A stretch of DNA of 6,151 bases. Origin: Belnapia sp. (GTDB taxonomy: Bacteria > Pseudomonadota > Alphaproteobacteria > Acetobacterales > Acetobacteraceae). Position numbers and translations under genes: made by a program. The stretch is from assembly GCA_028291445.1 (NCBI GenBank), contig JAQGIA010000223.1, positions 1 to 6,151 of the forward strand, in the 5' to 3' direction. How positions within the stretch are numbered: position 1 is the first letter of the stretch; each line of letters starts with the position of its first letter. Of this stretch, positions 1 through 4,964 are shown in pieces. The notes beneath the pieces were generated by a model. The model worked only from the letters and a program-made list of their open reading frames with translations, ran no database searches and had not been told where the DNA came from.

Positions 1-21
1 CGATTGCATTGGCGCGTTCAT
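1..21 (-). CDS. phnJ: PhnJ N-terminus (C-P lyase), partial
   Basis: Only the first seven codons are in the window (MNAPMQS); the rest lies past the left edge. The ATG overlaps the PhnI stop as ATGA. A GGGAGG Shine-Dalgarno (plus-strand 29-34) sits 7 nt upstream, inside the end of phnI, so a gene clearly starts here. The name rests on context: in phn operons phnJ directly follows phnI, and PhnJ proteins often have a short variable N-terminus before their conserved block. PhnJ is the radical-SAM Fe-S enzyme that cleaves the C-P bond of ribose-1-phosphonate 5-phosphate. No catalytic residue is visible here, so identity is inference. Confidence 0.6.
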
Positions 22-1106
22 TCCGCGGCCTCCCGGAAGGCGGTGGCGCGCAGCTCGCGCAGCTTCTCCAGTTCGGACTGGAAGTCGACGTAATGCGGCA
101 GCTTGAGGTGCTCGACGAAGCCGGTCGCCTCGACGTTGTCGCAGTGGTACAGCACGAATTCCTGGGATTGCGCCGGCGCATCCACCGGCTCGCCCAGCTC
201 CTCCGCCCGCAGCGCGCGGTCGACCAGCGCCATGGCCATGGCCTTGCGCTCGGCATGGCCGAACACGAGGCCGTAGCCGCGGGTGAATTGCGGGGGCTCG
301 GTGGCCGAGCCGGCAAATTGGTTCACCATCTGGCATTCCGTCACGGTGATCTCGCCGAGCTCGATCGGGAAGCCGAGCTCGGGCGGGGTGAATTCGACGG
401 TGACGGCGCCCATGCGGATTTCGCCGACGAAGGGATGCGCGTTGCCGTAGCCGCGCTGGGTCGAATAGCCGAGCGAGAGCAGGAAGCCCTCGTCGCCGCG
501 TGCCAGGGCCTGGAGCCGCAGCGGGCGGTCGGCGGGGAAGGCCAGCGGCTCGCGGGTGAGGTCGCCCGGTTCCGCCTCGGAGGCGGCCTCCGGCGCCATC
601 AGCCCCTCGGCGGCGAGGATGCCGGTGACGCGGGGCATCGGCGCGGCGGGTGCCGTGGCGGGCGGTGGCGACGGCGCGGGCATCGCCGCTGCGGCCTCGG
701 CGGCCAGGGCGAAGTCGAGCAGCCGGTGGGTATAGTCGAAGGTCGGGCCGAGCACCTGGCCGCCCGGCAACTCCTTGTAGGTGGCGCTGATGCGGCGGCG
801 GATGCGCATGGCTCCGGTATCGAGTGGGGCGCTGGCGCCGAAGCGGGCCAGGGTGGTGCGATAGGCGCGCAGCAGGAAGGCGGCCTCGATCAGGTCGCCG
901 CGCGCCTGCTTGATGGCGAGCGCGGCGAGGCCGCGGTCGTGGCAGGCGCCCTCCGCCATCACCCGGTCCACCGCCAGCCCGAGCTGGGCCTCGATCTGGG
1001 CGAGCGAGAGTTCGGCCAGGGCGGGGTCGCCGCGGCGCTCCTCGGCAAGCCAGGCATGCGCGGCGTCGATCGCCCGCTCGCCACCCTTGACGGCAACATA
1101 GGCCAT
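18..1106 (-). CDS. phnI: PhnI, C-P lyase core complex subunit (nucleosidase)
   Basis: The 362-residue protein is full length (E. coli PhnI is about 354). PhnI carries the nucleosidase activity that, with PhnG, PhnH and PhnL, replaces the adenine of MgATP with a phosphonate to give ribose-1-phosphonate 5-triphosphate; it is a subunit of the cytoplasmic PhnGHIJ core. Family hallmarks are an N-terminal AYVAVKGGERAIDAAH (2-17), a TYKELPGG-TFDYTHRLLDFAL stretch (109-134), GDEGFLLSLGYSTQRGYGNAHPF (204-226), RGYGLVFGHAERKAMAMALVDRAL (276-299) and the C-terminal HCDNVEATGF-HLKLPHYVDFQ signature (321-343). Residues 136-158 form an Ala/Pro-rich linker in a region that varies between homologues. The start at 1106 has a GGAGG (1115-1119) 8 nt upstream and matches the usual PhnI N-terminus. 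The region before it is duplicated (see the repeat at 1102-1147). The stop overlaps the phnJ start. Confidence 0.96.
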   Translation of the reverse strand: MAYVAVKGGERAIDAAHAWLAEERRGDPALAELSLAQIEAQLGLAVDRVMAEGACHDRGLAALAIKQARGDLIEAAFLLRAYRTTLARFGASAPLDTGAMRIRRRISATYKELPGGQVLGPTFDYTHRLLDFALAAEAAAAMPAPSPPPATAPAAPMPRVTGILAAEGLMAPEAASEAEPGDLTREPLAFPADRPLRLQALARGDEGFLLSLGYSTQRGYGNAHPFVGEIRMGAVTVEFTPPELGFPIELGEITVTECQMVNQFAGSATEPPQFTRGYGLVFGHAERKAMAMALVDRALRAEELGEPVDAPAQSQEFVLYHCDNVEATGFVEHLKLPHYVDFQSELEKLRELRATAFREAAE

Positions 1107-1147
1107 TAGATTCGCCTCCGGCTGGTAGCCATCAGGTTCGCCTCCGG
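1102..1147 (-). repeat. 26-bp tandem duplication of the phnI ribosome-binding/start region
   Basis: Two 20-bp copies, 1102-1121 and 1128-1147, differ at only 2 positions and lie 26 bp apart; partial similarity continues a few bases further. Each copy, read on the minus strand, has CGGAGGCGAA, then an ATGGC start, with GGAGG 8 nt before the ATG. The copy next to phnI gives the real start (1106). The upstream copy gives an ATG at 1132 that is out of frame with phnI and stops at the TAA overlapping the phnI ATG. The pattern looks like a recent slippage duplication. Confidence 0.85.
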
Positions 1148-1159
1148 TTGGGGGGTCAT
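1106..1159 (-). other. 17-codon minicistron bridging phnH and phnI (may be an artefact)
   Basis: A short frame encoding MTPQPEANLMATSRRRI starts at an ATG overlapping the phnH stop (TGATG) and ends in a TAA overlapping the phnI start (TAATG). It fills the whole phnH-phnI gap and contains the decoy ATG of the 26-bp duplication in the same frame. It has no recognisable domain, and its sequence is largely the duplicated ribosome-binding site read as protein. It may carry ribosomes from phnH to phnI by termination-reinitiation, or it may be a by-product of the duplication. No peptide function is claimed. Confidence 0.3.
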
Positions 1160-1734
1160 CAAACGGCCTCCTCGATGCGGGTGGTGCGGGGCAGGGCCGC
1201 CAGGCGGTCGCCGACGCAGAGCACGAGGTCCACCCCGCGCGGGAAGCGGACGGTGTTGGCGGCCCAGGCGGCGGCGAAGCCGGCAGGCATCCCGCCGGCC
1301 CGCAGCCGGTGGGTGGTCTCGATCCCGGGGCCCGACAGGGTCCAGCCGGTGGCCTCGTCCAGCGCCGTCACCTGGAGGATGAGGGTCGCGGCGCGATGCG
1401 GTTCCTCCTCGGTCCCGGGATCGAGCGCGGCGAGCGGCGGCGGGGCGGCGGTCGCCAGCAGGAAGGCGGCGGCGCCAGGGTCGGCGACCAGCGGGCAGCC
1501 GGCGTGGAAGCGGATCCAGTGCTCGGCGGCCGGGCCGGCATCGGTCCAGACCGGGGTATCGGCGTCGGCCAGGGTCAGCAGCGCGGCGGCGGCGGCGGGG
1601 GTGAGCGGCGCCGGGGCATCGGGCAGCGCCGCCAGCGCCTGGATGCGGCCGGGGCGGGACATCGCCTCCAGCAGGGCGCGGAAGCAGGCCTGGGCGCCGG
1701 CGACCGGTTCGGCGAAGCCGGGGGTGAGGCTCAT
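1159..1734 (-). CDS. phnH: PhnH, C-P lyase core complex subunit
   Basis: The 191-residue protein matches the usual PhnH length (194 in E. coli). PhnH is a structural subunit of the PhnGHIJ complex, needed with PhnG, PhnI and PhnL for coupling phosphonate to ATP; no catalytic site of its own is known to me. Conserved segments are FRALLEAMSRPG (18-29), LLTLADADTPVW (52-63), RFHAGCPLV (75-83), ATLILQV (116-122) and the C-terminal GVDLVLCVGDRLAALPRTT block (167-185). The start is fixed by an ATGA overlap with the phnG stop; no good Shine-Dalgarno precedes it, so translation is probably coupled to phnG. Downstream, the gap to phnI is 52 nt and is largely made of the duplicated start region. Confidence 0.95.
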   Translation of the reverse strand: MSLTPGFAEPVAGAQACFRALLEAMSRPGRIQALAALPDAPAPLTPAAAAALLTLADADTPVWTDAGPAAEHWIRFHAGCPLVADPGAAAFLLATAAPPPLAALDPGTEEEPHRAATLILQVTALDEATGWTLSGPGIETTHRLRAGGMPAGFAAAWAANTVRFPRGVDLVLCVGDRLAALPRTTRIEEAV

Positions 1735-2207
1735 CGCATGGTCGCCATGGTGAAGAACTCCACGCGGGTGGCGGCGGCTCGTGCGGCATCCGCGCCGGCC
1801 GCCGCGGCCTGGGCGACGGCCAGGGGCTCGATGACCGCGGCCAGCAGGGGTGGCCCCAGCTCCGGGTCCTGCAAGGCGGCATCCAGCGCGGCAGCCAGTT
1901 CGGCCTGGACGGCGTCGCGGCCGGCGACATAGGCATGGCCGAGCTGGCCATCGGCCAGCCGGACGCTGCAGCGGGTGACGGTCATTTCGCCGAGGTTGAA
2001 GGGGGCGCCGTCGCCGCCCTGCCGGCCGCGGGCCATGACCAGCCCGGTTTCCGGCCCGCGCAGCCTGGTATGCGGCGGCAGCGGCGGGGCATCGGCCAGA
2101 TGGCGGCGGATGCTGGCGGCATCGGCGCGGGCCAGGATGGCCATCCAGCGGCGGCGCGCCGCCAGGGGGCCGGATTGAAGCTCGGGAGAGTGTCGATCGA
2201 AAGCCAT
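1731..2207 (-). CDS. phnG: PhnG, C-P lyase core complex subunit
   Basis: This is the first gene of the minus-strand operon, 158 residues from the ATG at 2207 (E. coli PhnG is 150). PhnG is part of the PhnGHIJ core and acts with PhnI, PhnH and PhnL in making ribose-1-phosphonate 5-triphosphate. Visible family features are ARRRWMAILARAD near the N-terminus (17-29), the long conserved block from RGPETGLVMARGR through FNLGEMTVTRCSVRL (50-84), GHAYVAGRD (90-98) and the C-terminal TRVEFFTM (147-154). The frame stays open to a TTG at 2231, but that codon lies in the promoter and operator and would add only eight residues (MSRLYTAA), so ATG 2207 is preferred. No Shine-Dalgarno precedes this ATG, and the predicted transcription start falls on it, suggesting a leaderless mRNA. 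The stop overlaps phnH by ATGA. Confidence 0.94.
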   Translation of the reverse strand: MAFDRHSPELQSGPLAARRRWMAILARADAASIRRHLADAPPLPPHTRLRGPETGLVMARGRQGGDGAPFNLGEMTVTRCSVRLADGQLGHAYVAGRDAVQAELAAALDAALQDPELGPPLLAAVIEPLAVAQAAAAGADAARAAATRVEFFTMATMR

Positions 2208-2213
2208 GGCGGC

Positions 2214-2242
2214 AGTATAAAGTCTAGACAATTAGACGTCCA
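2214..2242 (-). promoter_or_regulatory. Predicted sigma-70-type promoter of phnGHI(J)
   Basis: On the minus strand, TGGACG (2242-2237; 4 of 6 matches to TTGACA) is followed by a 17-bp spacer and TATACT (2219-2214; 5 of 6 to TATAAT). Six bases separate the -10 from the A of the phnG ATG at 2207, so transcription should start at or beside the start codon. The region is clearly more AT-rich than its surroundings. The operator palindrome lies wholly within the spacer. Confidence 0.6.
2222..2229. promoter_or_regulatory. Probable PhnF operator (GTCTAGAC palindrome)
   Basis: GTCTAGAC is a perfect 8-bp palindrome. It matches the core of sites bound by HutC-subfamily GntR regulators: the DasR dre site contains TGGTCTAGACCA, and mycobacterial PhnF binds TGGTATAGACCA. 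The 12-bp window here agrees with the DasR form at 9 of 12 positions. A second palindrome, GACGTC (2235-2240), is centred 12 bp away, and TAGAC is directly repeated at 2225 and 2233. Placement between the -35 and -10 of phnG, and over the possible -35 of phnF, suits repression of both directions. The family motif is established knowledge; binding by this PhnF is inferred. Confidence 0.65.
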
Positions 2243-2253
2243 GTTCATTAAGT
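2225..2253 (+). promoter_or_regulatory. Possible phnF-phnM promoter
   Basis: TAGACA (2225-2230; 5 of 6 to TTGACA) lies 17 bp before TTAAGT (2248-2253; only 3 of 6 to TATAAT). A start near 2260 would give a leader of about 25 nt before the ATG at 2285. The -35 overlaps the operator palindrome, consistent with autoregulation. The weak -10 keeps confidence low. Confidence 0.35.
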
Positions 2254-2284
2254 TCGCCGCAAAATCGCATGGCGGCAGCAGACC

Positions 2285-3112
2285 ATGGTTGAAACTTTCA
2301 TGAACCTCGCGGGCGATCACAAGGCGGGCGATCACAAGGCGGGCGGCAGCAAGGTGGGTGCGACCAAGGCGGGTGCGACCAAAATGGGCGGGGCCCTGGC
2401 CCGCGGTGACGGCGTGGCGCTCTGGCGGCAGATCGCCGGCGCGCTGGAGCAGGAGATCGCCGGCGGCAGCCGCACGCCCGGTGCCCGGTTGCAGACCGAG
2501 GCGGAACTTTCCGCCCGCTTCGCGGTCAATCGCCATACCGTCCGCCGCGCCATGGAGGAACTGGAAGCGCGCGGGCTGGTGCGGATCGAGCAGGGCCGTG
2601 GCAGCTTCGTCGCCGAGGATGTGCTGGACTATCCGGTCGGGCCGCGCACCCGCTTCTCCGAGACCATCCGCCGGCAGAACCGCGAGCCGCAGGGGCGAAT
2701 GCTGCGGATCGAGGAAATGCCGGCGGAGGCGACCATCGCCGAGCACCTGGGGCTGCGGCGCGGCCGGCCGGTGGTGCTGGCCGAACGGCTGGGGCTGGTG
2801 GATGGAAGGCCGGTGGTGATCGGCGCGCATTGGTTCTCCGCCGCCCGCTTCCCGGATATCGCCGCGCGGCTGAGCGAGGATCCCTCCATCACCAAGGCGC
2901 TCGCCGCCCTCGGGGTGCCGGATTACCGCCGGCAGGTGACCCGGATCACCGCGCGGATGCCGACGCCGGAGGAAGCGGCGCTGCTCGAACAATCCCGCAC
3001 CCGGCCGCTGCTGGTGACCGAGGCGGTGAACGTCGATGCGGCGGGCAGCCCGGTGGAGGTCTGCTTCGCCTGCTATGCCGCCGGGCGGATGCAGATCGTG
3101 GTGGAGAGTTGA
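2285..3112 (+). CDS. phnF: PhnF-type GntR/HutC-family transcriptional repressor
   Basis: The 275-residue frame has a GntR winged helix-turn-helix (about 44-112, recognition region VNRHTVRRAMEELEARGL at 81-98, wing EQGRGSFVA 102-110). A UTRA/HutC effector-binding domain follows (about 121-272), opening with DYPVGPRTRFSETI as in PhnF proteins. It probably binds the palindrome at 2222-2229 and represses phnG and itself until phosphonate or phosphate limitation is sensed; the effector is not visible. Residues 10-34 are five Lys-containing pentapeptide repeats not expected in the family, making it about 34 residues longer than E. coli PhnF (241). Starting at the ATG at 2384 would give 242 residues, so the true start is uncertain. 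Neither ATG, nor one at 2300, has a good Shine-Dalgarno. The stop is 2 nt before phnM. Confidence 0.88.
   Translation: MVETFMNLAGDHKAGDHKAGGSKVGATKAGATKMGGALARGDGVALWRQIAGALEQEIAGGSRTPGARLQTEAELSARFAVNRHTVRRAMEELEARGLVRIEQGRGSFVAEDVLDYPVGPRTRFSETIRRQNREPQGRMLRIEEMPAEATIAEHLGLRRGRPVVLAERLGLVDGRPVVIGAHWFSAARFPDIAARLSEDPSITKALAALGVPDYRRQVTRITARMPTPEEAALLEQSRTRPLLVTEAVNVDAAGSPVEVCFACYAAGRMQIVVES
2312..2386 (+). repeat. Five 15-bp tandem repeats at the 5' end of phnF
   Basis: Units at 2312, 2327, 2342, 2357 and 2372 are each 15 bp. The first two are identical (GGCGATCACAAGGCG). The fourth and fifth share GGTGCGACCAA, and the third is intermediate. In the phnF frame they read GDHKA, GDHKA, GGSKV, GATKA, GATKM, with a Lys at the fourth position of every unit. 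The final ATG codon of the last unit (2384) is an alternative phnF start, so the repeats are either an N-terminal basic extension or a repeat array in the untranslated leader. Confidence 0.9.
3103..3108 (+). promoter_or_regulatory. phnM ribosome-binding site
   Basis: GGAGAG lies inside the last codons of phnF, 6 nt before the ATG at 3115. It fixes the phnM start and supports co-translation with phnF. Confidence 0.7.
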
Positions 3113-3114
3113 GC

Positions 3115-4368
3115 ATGGCGCGCGACGGGGCCGGTACGGGCTGGGCGATCGTGGGCGGCCAGGTGCTGCGGGACGGCGTGGTGGTGCCCGGCGATCTGGC
3201 GCTGTCCGGCGGCCAAGTGGCGGCGGTGCCGCCCAAGGGCCAGGAGAGGGCGGCGGTGCCGCCCAGGGGCCAGAAGGGGGCGGCGCTGCCGCCCGGGGGC
3301 CAGGTGGCGGCGGCGCCGCCCGGGAACCAGGAGGGCGTGCGGCGGATCGATGCCGCCGGGCTGCTGGTGCTGCCCGGGCTGGTCGATATCCATGGCGACG
3401 CGCATGAGCGCGGCTTGCAGCCGCGGCCGGGCATCGGCTTCGCGCCGGAGCTGGCGATCCGCGACAGTGCGGCGCAGCTGCTGGCGAGCGGCATTACCAC
3501 CGCCTTCCTCGGGGTGACGCTGTCCTGGGAGCCGGGGCTGCGCTCGCTGGCGATGTGGCGGGCGCTGCTGGATGCGTTGGAGGCGGCGCGGCCGCATCCG
3601 CTCGACCTGCGGGTGCATCTGCGCTTCGAGGCGGACAACCTCGATGCGCTGGAGGATGCGCTGGCGGATATCGCGGCCGGGCGGGTGCATCTGCTGGGGT
3701 TCAACGACCATACGCCGTCGATCCTCGGCAAGCTGGGAAACCCCAAGGAGGTGGCGAAATACGCCGGCCGGGCAGGGATGAGCGCCGAGGAATTCCGCGC
3801 CCTGGCCGAGGCGGTGGCGGCGCGGCGGAGCGAGGTGCCGGCGGCCCGCGCCAGGCTGGCCGCGGCGGCCAGGGCAGCGGGCATCCCGATGCTGAGCCAC
3901 GATGATGCGACCGTGGCGGACCGGGCGCTGTTCCGCGGGCTCGGCGCGCGGCTTTGCGAATTCCCCATGGCCGAGGCGGTGGCGGCGGAGGCACGGGCGG
4001 CGGGCGAGCCGGTGGTGATGGGCGCGCCGAATGTGGTGCGGGGCGGCAGCCATCTCGGCTGGGCCAGCGCCGCGCCGCTCGCGGAGCGCGGCCTGGTGAC
4101 GGTGCTGGCCAGCGACTACCACTGGCCGGCGCTGCTGGCGGCGCCCTTCGCCATGGCACGGCGCGGCCGGATGGGGCTGGGGGAGGCCTGGGCGCTGGTC
4201 TCGGCCAATCCGGCGGCGGCGGCGGGGCTGTGGGACCGGGGGGCGCTGGCGCCGGGGATGCGGGGGGATGTGGTGCTGGTGGATCCGGCGGGGCCGCAGG
4301 TGGTGGCAGTGTTCTGCGCGGGCGAGCCGGCATTGCTGACGGGCGAGGCGGTGGGGCGGCTGGGCTGA
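3115..4368 (+). CDS. phnM: PhnM-family ribose-1-phosphonate-5-triphosphate diphosphatase
   Basis: The 417-residue amidohydrolase-superfamily protein is longer than usual (E. coli PhnM is 378). PhnM releases pyrophosphate from ribose-1-phosphonate 5-triphosphate, giving the 5-phosphate that PhnJ cleaves. Candidate metal or active-site elements are LPGLVDIHGDAHER (86-99, with H93, D95, E98), VHLRFE (167-172), GFNDHTP (195-201), LSHDD (260-264), GAPNVVRGGSH (303-313) and ASDY (332-335); SANP and the GMRGDVVLVD strand (381-390) are typical of the superfamily's C-terminal sandwich. Residues 33-70 are a tandem repeat inserted into the N-terminal sandwich, which explains most of the extra length. 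The first metal motif reads HGDAHE rather than the HTDNLE of E. coli PhnM, so this belongs to a variant branch. It sits with phnF rather than after phnL, and a second phnM elsewhere cannot be excluded. Confidence 0.85.
   Translation: MARDGAGTGWAIVGGQVLRDGVVVPGDLALSGGQVAAVPPKGQERAAVPPRGQKGAALPPGGQVAAAPPGNQEGVRRIDAAGLLVLPGLVDIHGDAHERGLQPRPGIGFAPELAIRDSAAQLLASGITTAFLGVTLSWEPGLRSLAMWRALLDALEAARPHPLDLRVHLRFEADNLDALEDALADIAAGRVHLLGFNDHTPSILGKLGNPKEVAKYAGRAGMSAEEFRALAEAVAARRSEVPAARARLAAAARAAGIPMLSHDDATVADRALFRGLGARLCEFPMAEAVAAEARAAGEPVVMGAPNVVRGGSHLGWASAAPLAERGLVTVLASDYHWPALLAAPFAMARRGRMGLGEAWALVSANPAAAAGLWDRGALAPGMRGDVVLVDPAGPQVVAVFCAGEPALLTGEAVGRLG
3211..3324 (+). repeat. Four in-frame 27/30-bp hairpin-forming tandem repeats in phnM
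   Basis: Units at 3211-3237, 3238-3267, 3268-3297 and 3298-3324 are 27, 30, 30 and 27 bp and encode variants of GGQVAAVPP, GQERAAVPPR, GQKGAALPPG and GGQVAAAPPG. Each unit contains a perfect short inverted repeat of the form GGCGGC-NNN-GCCGCC: stems 3219-3224/3228-3233, 3248-3254/3258-3264 (7 bp), 3278-3284/3288-3294 (7 bp) and 3306-3311/3315-3320, all with 3-nt loops. A degenerate fifth unit may start at 3325 (AACCAGGAGGGC). Confidence 0.9.
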
Positions 4369-4416
4369 GGCTGGAGCCAAGTCCGCGAACAGGCCGCAGC
4401 CGACGAAAGCTGGAGG

Positions 4417-4812
4417 ATGATGGCCGGCGACAGCTTCGCTGAATTCCTGTGCGAGCAGCTTGCCCCGCCCGGCCCTGTCACCGTGCGGCGGATGTTCGGC
4501 CGGACCGGCGTGTTCTGCGACGGGGTGATGCTCGGCCTGGTGAGCGACGCCGCGCTTTACTTCCGCGTCGACGACGCCAGCCGGGCCCTGTTCCAGAAAA
4601 CCGAAGGCTTGCCGCCCTTCGGCTATGAGCGGCGGGGACGCAGGATCGATCTTCCCTTCCGCCGGGCGCCGGATCGCCTGTTCGACGAACCCGGGGAACT
4701 CGTCATCTGGGCGAGGGTCGCGCTGGCTGCGGCAAGGTGGGTCGCGGCGAGGGGGCGCGCGGCACGGAAAGGGCGAAGCGCGCCGAGGCGAAGGGTGACG
4801 CCGCCGGCGTGA
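4417..4812 (+). CDS. TfoX N-terminal-domain protein
   Basis: The 131-residue protein (130 from the second ATG at 4420) resembles the TfoX_N domain family: VRRMFGRTGVFCDGVMLGLVSD (about 22-43), YFRVDD (47-52), FGYERRGRRIDLPFRRAPDRLFDEPGELVIWARVALAAA (67-105). Small stand-alone TfoX_N proteins are common in Proteobacteria and their role is unknown; they should not be equated with the competence regulator TfoX/Sxy, which has an additional C-terminal domain. The last 20 or so residues are Arg/Lys-rich (GRAARKGRSAPRRR) and look disordered, possibly nucleic-acid binding. A GGAGG (4412-4416) abuts the first ATG and is 3 nt from the second, so ATG 4420 may be used. It lies 48 nt after phnM with no clear terminator between, so read-through from phnF-phnM is possible, but no functional link is evident. 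Confidence 0.8.
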   Translation: MMAGDSFAEFLCEQLAPPGPVTVRRMFGRTGVFCDGVMLGLVSDAALYFRVDDASRALFQKTEGLPPFGYERRGRRIDLPFRRAPDRLFDEPGELVIWARVALAAARWVAARGRAARKGRSAPRRRVTPPA

Positions 4813-4924
4813 CGGTGGCCCGTACCGGCGGGGTGCTGCCGGGAAAGCAAGGGCAGACCAGGCGCTGGGTGGCGTTGCTGCCCCCAGGGCGTTGTTCTCC
4901 ATCGGGCATCGCCCACGAAGCGGC

Positions 4925-4964
4925 TGGAGCCCCCGGCTTATCCTCAGTCGGGTGGTGGGCTCCA
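4925..4964. terminator. Inverted repeat between convergent genes, weak terminator candidate
   Basis: TGGAGCCC (4925-4932) and GGGCTCCA (4957-4964) form a perfect 8-bp stem around a 24-nt loop that can partly pair internally (CCG with CGG). It covers the last codons and stop of the membrane-protein gene and lies about 110 nt past the TfoX-like gene. Neither strand has a run of T after the stem, so it is not a standard intrinsic terminator. The 131 bp between the two genes shows nothing else convincing. Confidence 0.25.

Noticed and set aside
2208..2231. TTG at 2231 as the phnG start.
   Set aside because: It lies upstream of the predicted -10 and within the operator region, and would add eight unconserved residues. 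The ATG at 2207 fits the family length.
2208..2284. A Pho box (PhoB site) in the phnF-phnG intergenic region.
   Set aside because: I looked for CTGTCAT-like direct repeats with 11-bp spacing and found none; the TAGAC repeat has 8-bp spacing and different sequence.
2312..3324. Repeats in phnF and phnM as CRISPR arrays or plasmid-type iterons.
   Set aside because: The units are contiguous without spacers, keep the reading frame, and there are no Cas or replication genes nearby.
4369..4416. Terminator between phnM and the TfoX-like gene.
   Set aside because: The only palindromic piece, GGCTGGAGCC, has a 4-bp stem with a 2-nt loop and no T run.
4870..4900. GCCCCCAGGGC followed by GTTGTTCT as an intrinsic terminator for the TfoX-like gene.
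   Set aside because: The stem is only 4 bp and the T tract is interrupted by G and C, so it is too weak to call.
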